A stretch of 44,864 nt of DNA from DSCS01 sp035391585 (GTDB taxonomy: Bacteria; Macinerneyibacteriota; Macinerneyibacteria; Macinerneyibacteriales; DSCS01), in contig CAZNOX010000016.1 in assembly GCA_964574875.1 (NCBI GenBank), positions 1 through 44,864 of the forward strand, given 5' to 3'. The notes below the pieces were generated by a model. The model saw nothing but the letters and a program-made list of their open reading frames with translations, ran no database searches and was not told the DNA's origin. Numbering within the stretch: position 1 is the first letter of the stretch; each line of letters begins with the position of its first letter. Shown in pieces: positions 33,689-42,425 of this stretch. The translations under genes were made by a program, and so were the position numbers.

Positions 33689-35566
33689 ATGATGGACGAA
33701 AAGGGAAAAATCAATATCGTTCCGGAAGAGATGAAAAATCCTGCCGATCTGCCGAAATTTCTGAGAAACCGCCCGGAGATCCGATTTATCTCTCTTGTGG
33801 GAGTGGATTTTCTCGGCAATGACACAGATGAACGGATCCCTGTCTCTTATTTTCTTGACCATGTCCACGAAATCATGGACGGCGGTGTCCAGACAGACGG
33901 TTCTTCGGTGAATCTTCCCGGGATCGCAACACTCAATGATGCCAAGATCGATTTTATCGTGGATGCTGAAGGTGAATGGTTTGTGGATATGAACAGTGAA
34001 TATCCCCTGGACAACGGGGGTTATCTTTCCACATTGCGCATCCCCGCCTTTTTTAAACACGGGGAGGAGACATTCTGTTCGCGTTCACTTCTCAAGGAGA
34101 CAGCCGCGTTTACTGAAGACCGGATCTGTGAGATCCTTCAGAGCGATCCTCTCTTTGAGGAGGAGTGGGGCTTTCCCGCGTCTGAGATCAAACACGCTTA
34201 TCTGACGTTGGGGACTGAGCTGGAGTTCTGGGTGAGGACACCGGCGGAGCATGTCTCCCTTCAGGAGCTCTCCATGAGCCAGATGCTCAAGGAGAGTTAT
34301 TGGAAAAGGACAAAAGGCCAGGTGAGAAGCGCTCTGGAAGAGACTCTTCTCGTGCTTGAGGGTTACGGGTATGACGTGGAGATGGGCCATAAAGAGGTGG
34401 GGGGAGTCAAAGCGAAACTCTCTCCGGACGGCTCCTTTCACGGGATCATGGAGCAGCTGGAGATCGACTGGCGCTACGACCACCCTCTGGCAACTGCGGA
34501 CAAAGAGCTGTATGCCCGCATCCTCATCAAAGAGATCTTCCGGAAGAACGGCCTTGAAGTCACGTTTGACGCCAAACCCATGCGCGGTATCGCCGGCAGC
34601 GGTGAACATATGCATTTCGGCATGGGAATCGTCACACGCAGCGGGGAGAAGGTCAATCTCTTCTCTCCCGGTGAAGCCGATTCCTATATGTCCCGGATGG
34701 GATACGGGGCTCTCATGGGACTGTTGAAACACTGGCCTCTGGTCAATCCTTTTGTGACCCATTCCATCGATGCCCTGAACCGCCTGAAACCGGGTTATGA
34801 AGCTCCGGTCTCTATTGTGGCCTCTCTGGGGAAGTCGCCCCGGTCACCCGGCAGGAACAGGACCGTTCTGGCGGGACTCATCCGTTCCGGCGACCCTCTC
34901 TCCACACGTTTTGAGCTGCGGGCTCCTCATCCCCATACCAATACCTACCTTGCAGCCGGCGCCGTTTATCTGGCCATGCTTGACGGAATGAGATATGCGG
35001 TGTCCAGAAAAAGAGAAGAGCTTCACGGCGAGCTCACAAAAAAGTACGGAGAACCCTCAGCCTACCTGGAGCAGCACAGGGAGTATGTCTCCGAAGAGAA
35101 TATCTTTTCCTTCCTCACCCATGAGGAGAGGGAACGTCTCTACGGCAAGACTCCGGAGACAGTCTGGGAGATCCTGGAGGCTTTCCGCGGAGCTGACCGC
35201 TCTCCCCTGGAGCAGACCCCGTTCCGGGAGGAGATCATCGAGTCGGCACTCAAGGCATCACTGAACAAATGGATCGTGGAGATCCGTGAAAAGACTCTTC
35301 CCGGCGTCAGGCAGGCTTTGTCATCCTGTCAGCGGCAGCCGGAACGGGAAGAGAGCCGTGATATGCGCTTGTGGAAGGATTTTGAGGCGAAGAGACGGCT
35401 GATGCTCAAAGACCGCAGGTCTGCACTCAGCATGGCATCGGAGATCGAGCTCTCCCTGGATCGGAAAGAGTACGGAAACGCGGGACGGCTGGTTTCCTCG
35501 TTTATGGCCCTTTATGAAGAGGCCGAAGAGATCTACCGGCTCTATGTCAAAAATACCCTGATATGA
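33689..35566 (+). CDS. Long glutamine synthetase family protein
   Basis: Member of the glutamine synthetase fold, about 625 residues, much longer than the usual 440-470 of GSI. The beta-grasp domain has DGGVQTDGSSVNLPGIA. The catalytic barrel shows TELEFWV, an altered EVGGVKAKLSPDGSFHGIMEQLEIDW, GSGEHMHFGM, NPFVTHSIDALNRLKPGYEAPV, and RFELRAPHPHTNTYLAAGA. The last 140 residues are a charged helical extension. Ammonia-binding and ATP motifs are recognisable, but the usual NRSA-type segment reads GRNRTVLAGL. It may be a true GS of the long clostridial/spirochaetal kind, or a ligase for another amine. Two ATGs (33689 and 33692) follow a GGAGG; I use the first. glmS, which consumes glutamine, is next. 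Confidence 0.8.
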   Translation: MMDEKGKINIVPEEMKNPADLPKFLRNRPEIRFISLVGVDFLGNDTDERIPVSYFLDHVHEIMDGGVQTDGSSVNLPGIATLNDAKIDFIVDAEGEWFVDMNSEYPLDNGGYLSTLRIPAFFKHGEETFCSRSLLKETAAFTEDRICEILQSDPLFEEEWGFPASEIKHAYLTLGTELEFWVRTPAEHVSLQELSMSQMLKESYWKRTKGQVRSALEETLLVLEGYGYDVEMGHKEVGGVKAKLSPDGSFHGIMEQLEIDWRYDHPLATADKELYARILIKEIFRKNGLEVTFDAKPMRGIAGSGEHMHFGMGIVTRSGEKVNLFSPGEADSYMSRMGYGALMGLLKHWPLVNPFVTHSIDALNRLKPGYEAPVSIVASLGKSPRSPGRNRTVLAGLIRSGDPLSTRFELRAPHPHTNTYLAAGAVYLAMLDGMRYAVSRKREELHGELTKKYGEPSAYLEQHREYVSEENIFSFLTHEERERLYGKTPETVWEILEAFRGADRSPLEQTPFREEIIESALKASLNKWIVEIREKTLPGVRQALSSCQRQPEREESRDMRLWKDFEAKRRLMLKDRRSALSMASEIELSLDRKEYGNAGRLVSSFMALYEEAEEIYRLYVKNTLI

Positions 35567-35651
35567 TCCCGGGACAGCGGGGACACGGTCCGGCCCTGCA
35601 GATTCATGACGCCGACCTTGAAATCATCTGAAAAGTGTGGTATTTTCTATA

Positions 35652-35660
35652 TGATATACT
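35652..35660 (+). promoter_or_regulatory. Possible extended -10 element for glmS
   Basis: TGATATACT has an extended TG before TATACT (35655-35660), 21 bases before the glmS start. I see no good -35 box. Confidence 0.3.
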
Positions 35661-35681
35661 GAAGCGGTAAAGGAGCATCTT

Positions 35682-37520
35682 ATGTGTGGAATAGTCGGGT
35701 ATACCGGCAGTAAAAATGCCGTTCCCATTCTTCTTGACGGATTGAAGCGATTGGAATACAGAGGATATGACTCAGCGGGGATCGCCATCCTGGGAGAAAA
35801 TGACATCATCATAGACAAAGTGGCCGGGAAAGTGGATATGCTCAGCCGCAAGATCGAAAAAAAGCATTACGATTCCGGGACGGGGATCGCCCACACCCGC
35901 TGGGCGACGCACGGGGCTCCCAACGATATCAATGCCCATCCCCACCTGGATTGCAGCGGAAAACTGGCTGTGGTCCACAACGGGGTCATCGAAAATTACC
36001 GTTCACTCAAGATCTACCTGGAAAAGAAGGGACACCAGTTTTACACTGAAACAGATACAGAAGTCCTGGCGCACCTCTTTGAGGAGTACTACAAAGGGGA
36101 TCTTTTTGAAGCGGTGCGGGAAGCGCTCCTTAATGTGGAGGGGACTTACGGGATCGCTGTGATCGAAAAGGATAATCCCGGACGGATCATCGCCGCGCGG
36201 CTTGGCAGCCCTCTTGTCGTGGCCAAGGGAGAGGCCGGCGAGTATTTTGTCGCCAGCGATGTCGCCGCTATCGTCCGCTTCACAAAAGATGTGATCTTCC
36301 TTGAAGAGGGAGAGATCGTCGCTGTGGATGCCCGGGAAGGGATCAAGCTTGCCGATATCAAAGATAACCGTCAAAAAAAGGTGGAAGTGCATACCATCGA
36401 TATGGACCTCACGGAGATCGAAAAGAACGGCTATTCCCATTTTATGCTGAAAGAGATCCATGAGCAGGCCAGCACCATCCTCAACGCGATCCGGGGACGT
36501 CTGGATGCGGAAAACGGTGACGCTATTCTCCAGGGCCTGGCCGATTACAAGGACTTTTTCCGCGGTGTCAACCGCATTATCCTCACGGCCTGCGGCACAT
36601 CATGGCATGCGGCTCTTATCGGAGAGTATCTCATCGAAAATATCGCGGGGATCCCCGTGGAAGTGGAGTATGCCAGTGAATTCCGGTACCGTAATCCCAT
36701 CATCGAGGAGAAGACCGCTCTTTTTGTGATCTCCCAGTCAGGAGAGACAGCTGATACTCTGGCTGCGCTCAGGGAAGCGAAACGAAAAGGAGCCCGTGTC
36801 TTCGGGATCTGCAATGTGGTGGGATCCACCATTGCCAGGGAGACCGACGCAGGGGTCTATATCCATGCGGGGCCGGAGATCGGTGTTGCCTCGACAAAGG
36901 CCTTTACATCCCAGGTCATGGTCCTGGTCCTCATCGCCCTCTACCTGGGACGGCGGCGTGACTATTCTCTGAGCCAGGGGAAAAGCATGGTCCGGGAGAT
37001 CCAGGCTCTTCCGGAAAAGATCACTGAACTCCTTCAGCATGAAGAGGATGTGAAAAAGGTCGCAGCCTATTTCAGAAAAGCCGAAAACGCTCTCTTTCTC
37101 GGGCGTCATATCAACTATCCCGTGGCCCTGGAAGGAGCTCTGAAACTGAAAGAGATCTCCTACATCCACGCCGAAGGCTATCCCGCCGCTGAGATGAAAC
37201 ACGGGCCCATCGCCCTCATCGACGAGAATATGCCCTGTGTGGTCCTGGCCAACGACGATGATATCATGTATGAAAAAGTCATCACGAATATCCAGGAGGT
37301 GAAGGCCCGCAACGGAAAAGTCGTGGCCATTGCCACAAAAGGAAATAAAAAGATCAGGGAGCTGGTGGACGATGTGCTGTATGTGCCTTTTACAGTCCAG
37401 GCGCTGACTCCCATCATCAATGCCATCCCATTACAGCTGCTAGCCTATTTCACAGCTGTGGAACGGGGATGCGATGTGGATCAGCCCCGCAATCTGGCAA
37501 AAAGTGTGACGGTGGAATAA
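35682..37520 (+). CDS. glmS: Glutamine-fructose-6-phosphate aminotransferase
   Basis: Makes glucosamine-6-phosphate from fructose-6-phosphate and glutamine, the first step of UDP-GlcNAc synthesis for peptidoglycan and lipopolysaccharide. The 612-residue protein begins MCGIVGYTG; after Met removal Cys1 is the nucleophile of the glutaminase. That domain runs to about residue 240, with RWATHG and NGVIENY. Two SIS domains follow (LTACGTSWHAALIGEYL, SQSGETADTLAALREAK), and the end is NLAKSVTVE. Length is standard. An AAAGGAG ribosome site precedes the ATG. No glmS ribozyme is visible in the 115 bases upstream. The glutamine synthetase before it could supply the amide donor. Confidence 0.98.
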   Translation: MCGIVGYTGSKNAVPILLDGLKRLEYRGYDSAGIAILGENDIIIDKVAGKVDMLSRKIEKKHYDSGTGIAHTRWATHGAPNDINAHPHLDCSGKLAVVHNGVIENYRSLKIYLEKKGHQFYTETDTEVLAHLFEEYYKGDLFEAVREALLNVEGTYGIAVIEKDNPGRIIAARLGSPLVVAKGEAGEYFVASDVAAIVRFTKDVIFLEEGEIVAVDAREGIKLADIKDNRQKKVEVHTIDMDLTEIEKNGYSHFMLKEIHEQASTILNAIRGRLDAENGDAILQGLADYKDFFRGVNRIILTACGTSWHAALIGEYLIENIAGIPVEVEYASEFRYRNPIIEEKTALFVISQSGETADTLAALREAKRKGARVFGICNVVGSTIARETDAGVYIHAGPEIGVASTKAFTSQVMVLVLIALYLGRRRDYSLSQGKSMVREIQALPEKITELLQHEEDVKKVAAYFRKAENALFLGRHINYPVALEGALKLKEISYIHAEGYPAAEMKHGPIALIDENMPCVVLANDDDIMYEKVITNIQEVKARNGKVVAIATKGNKKIRELVDDVLYVPFTVQALTPIINAIPLQLLAYFTAVERGCDVDQPRNLAKSVTVE

Positions 37521-37536
37521 ATAAAGGAGGTAGGCC

Positions 37537-38199
37537 TTGGGCGTAAATGTCAGTGAAAAAGTCTTTGAAAAGTTCGGAAGCGAGTACATGAAAGGGGATA
37601 TCGTCTTTTACGAGGGGGAAAAAGGCGAGACCATGTACATCATCTTCAAAGGGAAAGTGAAGATCACAAAAAAATCCCGGGATGTGGAAACGACACTGGC
37701 TATCCTTTCCGACGGAGATTTCTTCGGGGAGATGTCTATCATCGATGATTACCCCAGAAGCGCCACGGCCATTGTGGAAGAGGACCACACCAAACTCATC
37801 GTCATCGACCGGGATGTCTTCGAGTCTCAGATACAGACCAATCCCAAGATCATCATGCAGATCCTGAAAAAGATGAGCACCCGGATCCGCGATACAGACA
37901 AACAGATCGAAAACCTCATGCTCCAGGACATCGTCTCCCGGATTGTGGGAACACTCAAAATGATCATCTCCAAGGCTCCCAGGGAGGATGAGGGGTATGT
38001 CTTTGATTACAGCGAACTGCAGAAGGATATCTCTTCACGCCTGGCCCTGCCCATAGGAAAGGTCATGGAGGTCCTGGAGATCCTGGTCCGCAGCCGTATC
38101 GCTGTAGCAGGGGACGGGAAATATATCATCCGTGAAGGAGAAGACCTCGGGAAATTCATGGAGTACCTGGAACTGAAGGAACGTTATACCGGGGCCTGA
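37537..38199 (+). CDS. CRP/FNR-type cyclic-nucleotide-binding regulator
   Basis: A 220-residue regulator. The N-terminal cyclic-nucleotide domain (1-120) has a phosphate-binding cassette FGEMSIIDDYPRSATA, whose Glu and Arg contact the cyclic nucleotide in CRP. A dimer helix lies around residues 105-140, and the C-terminal winged helix-turn-helix (about 145-210) includes ELQKDISSRLALPIGKVMEVLEIL. It has no cysteine cluster, so it is CRP-like rather than FNR-like. The start is a TTG at 37537 with a perfect AAAGGAGGT ribosome site. It is 16 bases after glmS and three bases before an adenylate cyclase, then a cyclic-nucleotide phosphodiesterase. That position makes cAMP the likely ligand. Confidence 0.88.
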   Translation: MGVNVSEKVFEKFGSEYMKGDIVFYEGEKGETMYIIFKGKVKITKKSRDVETTLAILSDGDFFGEMSIIDDYPRSATAIVEEDHTKLIVIDRDVFESQIQTNPKIIMQILKKMSTRIRDTDKQIENLMLQDIVSRIVGTLKMIISKAPREDEGYVFDYSELQKDISSRLALPIGKVMEVLEILVRSRIAVAGDGKYIIREGEDLGKFMEYLELKERYTGA

Positions 38200-38202
38200 C
38201 AG

Positions 38203-40335
38203 ATGGAACGCTACAAGACGACGCTCCTCTCCCTGGCCCTGGCTTTCCTGATCATCGTATCAGCTCTCCTTTTCCCGGCCTTATGGGACCGCGTGGAAGC
38301 CATCTTCCACGACCTTCGGGCCCGTCTCTTTATCCGGGAGACCGGACGTGAGAAGATGGAGGGCGTCGATGTCACCATGGAGCAGATGGATTCTCTGCTC
38401 TCCACGTTTGTCTTTATCGATATCGATGACACGTCTCTGCAGGAGTATGGGCGATGGCCATGGAACAGGGAGATCATGGCCCGTTTCATTCAAAAGATCG
38501 GGGAGATGAATCCCAGGCTGGTCTTTATCGATATCTACTATCCGGAGACATCTCCCGAAGACCCCGTTCTGGACAGCGCCGCCGAAGAAGCCGGAAATGT
38601 GGGTTTTGTCTACAATTTCCTTATGAAGGGAAGTTCTGAAGATTATAACGTGGACCCTGTAACCCTGGCGAATATCAGGCGATGGGGTGTCCCCGTGGAT
38701 GCTCCTCCGAACATTGCAGGCGTCAGCCGGATCCTGCCCACAGTCTCTCCGATTTCCGACCACGCTTTTCTGGGCCACGACTGGATGATGGCTGATGAAG
38801 ATAATGTCTTCCGAAAAGTCACGGAATATGTCATCCTCGACGGCTACCTTTATCCCTCGCTTCCTGTGGTCCTCTATATGCAGTACAAGGGGATCCCCAT
38901 AGACAGGCTTCACCTTGAGGGGAAAGACCTCGCCGTGGGGGAGAGGATCATCCCTCTGGATGATTCCGGCCGCCGGCTTGTGGATTATTACAGCTCCTAC
39001 CGGGGGTATGACCGGTTCCGCCACATCTCTTTTGCACACATCATGAGCGGGCATGCGCAGATCGACCTTACGAACAAGATCGCCTTTGTGGGGATGACAG
39101 CCCGGGGCCTGGCTTCAGCCGCCAAAGATATCAAGATGACTCCTGTGGGAGAGATGCCCGGGATGGAGTATCTGGCCAATGCGACCCTCAATATCTTTGA
39201 AGGGCGCTTTATCAGAAGTGTCCCCGCCTGGGTCAATACCGTTATCATCCTGGCCATCGCCCTTCTCCTTTCCCTTTTTTCCCGCATGAGCCGGGGCTGG
39301 CTTAATATCCTCATGGCCGGCCTGCTTTTCGGCGCTTTTTTCGCAGCGGGATTCATCCTCTACAGACATTCCATCTATATCCGCATGGCCGAACCCCTCT
39401 CTGCTATTTTTGTGATTTTCCTGGGGGTCACCTTTTTTAAATATCTGCGCGAAGAGCTCCAGAAGAAGATGATCAGAGACATGTTTTCGTCCTATCTTTC
39501 CGCCAACATTGTCCAGGCGCTTCTCAAAGATCCTGCTTTGGCCACTCTGCACGGACAGAAACGCGAGATGAGTGTCCTCTTTTCCGATGTCAAGAGTTTT
39601 ACGACGTTTACCGAAGAGCATCCCGCCGAGGAGGTCGTCCAGCGGCTGAATGAGTATCTTCATGAGATGACTGATGTCATCATGTCTCATGACGGGACTC
39701 TGGATAAATTCGTCGGTGATGAGATCATGGCTCTTTTCGGAGCTCCCCTGGCCTACAGCGACCATGCCGAACGTGCCGTAAAGACGGCTCTGGGCATGCG
39801 CAGCAGGATCAGAGAGCTTCATGAGAAGTGGAGAAGCCGGGGACAGGATATCCTCGATATGGGAATCGGGATCAACAGCGGAACGATGCTCGTGGGAAAC
39901 ATCGGAGCCGAGGGAAAGAAGATGGACTACACAGTCATCGGAGATAATGTCAATCTCGGCGCCCGGATCGAGGGACTGACCCGTTTTTATCAAGTCAATA
40001 TTCTTATTACGGAAGAGACTTACAATCTCCTTGAACGGACACGGAACCATTGCAGGGAGATCGACCTGGTCAAAGTCAAGGGAAAGAACGAACCCGCACG
40101 GATCTATGAGGTCATGGAACAGCCTTACCCTGACATCTTTCTCATCAAATTCGACGAAGCCCTCAAGGCCTACCGCAATCAGAACTGGGACGAAGCGGAA
40201 AGGCTTTTACGGGAGACTCTGGATATCCAGCCCGGAGACGGCCCTGCTCGCCTTCTTCTGGAACGGACGGAGATGTTCCGGATCACGCCTCCTCCGGCGG
40301 AGTGGGACGGATCTTTTGTCATGAAAGAAAAATAG
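38203..40335 (+). CDS. CHASE2-domain class III adenylate cyclase
   Basis: Membrane receptor enzyme of 710 residues that makes cAMP. It has an N-terminal helix (7-27) and a periplasmic CHASE2 sensor (about 45-330; VFIDIDDTSLQEYGRWPWNRE and LVFIDIYYPE are typical). Three membrane helices follow at about 345-420, then a class III cyclase domain at about 452-640. The metal Asp residues are in LFSDVKSF and VGDEIMALFG. The Lys of LDKFVGD and the Asp of VIGDNVNLGARIEG favour ATP over GTP. The last 60 residues resemble one TPR (FDEALKAYRNQNWDEAERLL). CHASE2 ligands are unknown. It starts three bases after the CRP-like gene. Confidence 0.93.
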   Translation: MERYKTTLLSLALAFLIIVSALLFPALWDRVEAIFHDLRARLFIRETGREKMEGVDVTMEQMDSLLSTFVFIDIDDTSLQEYGRWPWNREIMARFIQKIGEMNPRLVFIDIYYPETSPEDPVLDSAAEEAGNVGFVYNFLMKGSSEDYNVDPVTLANIRRWGVPVDAPPNIAGVSRILPTVSPISDHAFLGHDWMMADEDNVFRKVTEYVILDGYLYPSLPVVLYMQYKGIPIDRLHLEGKDLAVGERIIPLDDSGRRLVDYYSSYRGYDRFRHISFAHIMSGHAQIDLTNKIAFVGMTARGLASAAKDIKMTPVGEMPGMEYLANATLNIFEGRFIRSVPAWVNTVIILAIALLLSLFSRMSRGWLNILMAGLLFGAFFAAGFILYRHSIYIRMAEPLSAIFVIFLGVTFFKYLREELQKKMIRDMFSSYLSANIVQALLKDPALATLHGQKREMSVLFSDVKSFTTFTEEHPAEEVVQRLNEYLHEMTDVIMSHDGTLDKFVGDEIMALFGAPLAYSDHAERAVKTALGMRSRIRELHEKWRSRGQDILDMGIGINSGTMLVGNIGAEGKKMDYTVIGDNVNLGARIEGLTRFYQVNILITEETYNLLERTRNHCREIDLVKVKGKNEPARIYEVMEQPYPDIFLIKFDEALKAYRNQNWDEAERLLRETLDIQPGDGPARLLLERTEMFRITPPPAEWDGSFVMKEK

Positions 40336-40345
40336 GGAGGACTGT

Positions 40346-41125
40346 ATGGAAATAAGGATATTAGGATGCTACGGGAATCAGCTTCCCGGCTATAAGACAA
40401 CGAGTTTTGTGATCAACAAAGCCATTGCCCTTGATGCCGGTTCCCTGACCTCGACACTGGAACTTGATGAACAGCTTATGCTGGATGCTGTCCTCCTGAC
40501 CCATTCCCACATCGACCACATCAAAGACCTGGGATTTCTGGGAGACAATATTATCGGACGGAAAGGGAATCCCGTTTCCATTATCGGGGAGAAGAGGACA
40601 CTGAAAGCTCTGTCCGACCACTATTTTAACAACAGCCTCTGGCCGGATTTTACACAGATCCCTACAAAAGACAACCCCGTCTATACATACAGGGAGATCG
40701 AGAACAAGAAGGAGTTTGAACTCTTCGGTTTGACTTTTCTGCCTGTCCAGGTCCCTCATCCGGTTTTTACATTCTCCTATTTTATCCGTGACCATAAGAG
40801 CACCCTGCTTCATGTGAGTGATACCGGCGAGACAACGGAAGTCTGGGCTATGGCCGATAAAGAACCCAATCTCAAGGCGATTTTCCTGGAGACATCTTTT
40901 CCCAATGAGATGAAAGGGCTGGCTCAGGCCTCCAAACATCTCACTCCTGAGATGATGGGGGAGGAGCTGAAAAAACTCAAAAAAAGAGAAACGAAAGTGG
41001 ACGTCTATATCTACCACATGAAACCCCTCTACGAGGATAAGCTCAAAGAGGAGATCGCACGCATCGAAGTGGAGGGTTTTGACATCAAGGTGATGCAACA
41101 GGGCGATGTGATCAGGTATGTATGA
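40346..41125 (+). CDS. Metallo-beta-lactamase-fold cyclic-nucleotide phosphodiesterase
   Basis: A 259-residue metal-dependent hydrolase. The HxHxDH motif is HSHIDH (residues 53-58), with further metal ligands in the PHPVF and HVSDTGETTE segments and a C-terminal YHMKP. The early GCYGNQLPGYKTTSFVIN, the phrase DHIKDLGFLGDNIIGRKG and FNNSLWPDFTQIPT resemble proteins annotated in Deltaproteobacteria as class II 3',5'-cyclic-nucleotide phosphodiesterases, rather than tRNase Z or lactamases. It follows the adenylate cyclase by 10 bases, which strongly suggests that it degrades cAMP and ends the signal. A GGGAGGA ribosome site precedes the ATG. It overlaps the next gene by eight bases. Confidence 0.8.
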   Translation: MEIRILGCYGNQLPGYKTTSFVINKAIALDAGSLTSTLELDEQLMLDAVLLTHSHIDHIKDLGFLGDNIIGRKGNPVSIIGEKRTLKALSDHYFNNSLWPDFTQIPTKDNPVYTYREIENKKEFELFGLTFLPVQVPHPVFTFSYFIRDHKSTLLHVSDTGETTEVWAMADKEPNLKAIFLETSFPNEMKGLAQASKHLTPEMMGEELKKLKKRETKVDVYIYHMKPLYEDKLKEEIARIEVEGFDIKVMQQGDVIRYV

Positions 41126-42425
41126 TCCGGTGGAGCTGATCCGTAAAAAACGCGACGGAGCTTTTCTCACACGTCAGGAGCTGAAGTATCTGATCCGGGG
41201 ATATGTGGCCGGAGATATCCGCGATGAACAGATGTCGGCTTTTCTTATGGCCGGGGTGATCCGGGGATTTTCTGTCAAAGAGACCGCCTATCTCACAGAG
41301 ATCATGATGGGATCGGGAAAAGAGATCGACCTGACATCACTTTCCCTGCCTAAAGTGGATAAGCACAGCACCGGCGGTGTGGGTGATAAGGTCTCTCTCA
41401 TCCTGGCACCTCTGCTGGCCGAACTGGGGTATTGCAATCCCATGATGGCCGGGCGGGGACTCGGCCATACCGGAGGGACCATCGACAAGATGGAATCGAT
41501 CCGGGGATATCAGTGCGAAGTCTCTTCCCACGACCTCCCCCGGCGTCTCCAGGGCAGCGGTTCAGTGATCTTTTCACAATCGGACGAGATCGTCCCGGCG
41601 GACAAAAAAATGTATGCCCTTCGGGATGTGACAGGAACCGTGGAATCTATTCCGCTCATCACAGCGAGCATTGTCTCCAAAAAGAAGGCCGAAGGGATCG
41701 ACGCCATTGTTTATGATGTCAAATGCGGGAACGGCGCTTTCATGAAAACGTCTCAAGAGGCCCTGGCCCTGGCTGAATCACTGGTCCGGGTTTCTTCCAG
41801 GACAGGGTTGAAAGCCAGGGCCTTGATCACAGACATGAACCAGCCCCTGGGATACACCATCGGGAATGCCCTGGAGGTCATGGAATCGCTCCTCTTTTTG
41901 CGGTGCGAGCGCATGGACCCCCGGCTTCAGGAGGTGACTCTCGCCCTGGCTTATGAACTCCATTCCCTCTACTCCGACGAGGCGAGGGAGGCCTTTGATC
42001 ATCGCTGTGACAGGCTTTTCCGGTCCGGGCAGGTCTATGAGCGTTTTGTCAGGATGGTCACCGATGCCGGAGGGGACCTGCGGTCACTGGAAGAGATCGG
42101 AGAGGGACGGTTTATTGAGAAGATGATCGAGATCAGGAGCAAACAAGACGGCCGTGTGCTGGAGATGGATACCTTTGCCATGGGGAAAGCTCTTATCTAT
42201 CTGGGAGGCGGACGCTTGAAAAAGAATGATCCCATCGATCACAGGGTGGGAATGGAGCTTCATATCAAAAAAGGCGATGTTGTCCGGGTGGGAGATCCTC
42301 TCCTCACACTTTTCTATGCAGATGAGACAAAAAAGGCCTCGGTCATGGGGCTTCTTGAAAAATCGATTATGATCGGTGACAGAGAATATGAAGAAGATCC
42401 CCTTATTTACCGTTCTGTCCATTAG
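41118..42425 (+). CDS. pdp: Pyrimidine-nucleoside (thymidine) phosphorylase
   Basis: Reversible phosphorolysis of thymidine, uridine or deoxyuridine in pyrimidine salvage. The 435-residue protein has the family signature AGRGLGHTGGTIDKMESI near residue 111, the phosphate and sugar site KHSTGGVGDKVS near 82, and YDVKCGNGAFM. The lysine loop and the C-terminal alpha/beta domain (LHIKKGDVVRVGDPLLTLFY) are complete. Lys82, His83 and Ser84 fit the broad-specificity pyrimidine enzyme. It overlaps the phosphodiesterase gene by eight bases and the next gene, apbE, by 38 bases, so it belongs to a long operon. Nothing shows a functional link to cAMP. Confidence 0.95.
   Translation: MYDPVELIRKKRDGAFLTRQELKYLIRGYVAGDIRDEQMSAFLMAGVIRGFSVKETAYLTEIMMGSGKEIDLTSLSLPKVDKHSTGGVGDKVSLILAPLLAELGYCNPMMAGRGLGHTGGTIDKMESIRGYQCEVSSHDLPRRLQGSGSVIFSQSDEIVPADKKMYALRDVTGTVESIPLITASIVSKKKAEGIDAIVYDVKCGNGAFMKTSQEALALAESLVRVSSRTGLKARALITDMNQPLGYTIGNALEVMESLLFLRCERMDPRLQEVTLALAYELHSLYSDEAREAFDHRCDRLFRSGQVYERFVRMVTDAGGDLRSLEEIGEGRFIEKMIEIRSKQDGRVLEMDTFAMGKALIYLGGGRLKKNDPIDHRVGMELHIKKGDVVRVGDPLLTLFYADETKKASVMGLLEKSIMIGDREYEEDPLIYRSVH

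Noticed and set aside
35567..35681. Possible glmS ribozyme before glmS
   Set aside because: The gap is only 115 bases and I cannot find the conserved ribozyme core; the spacing to the start is also too short.
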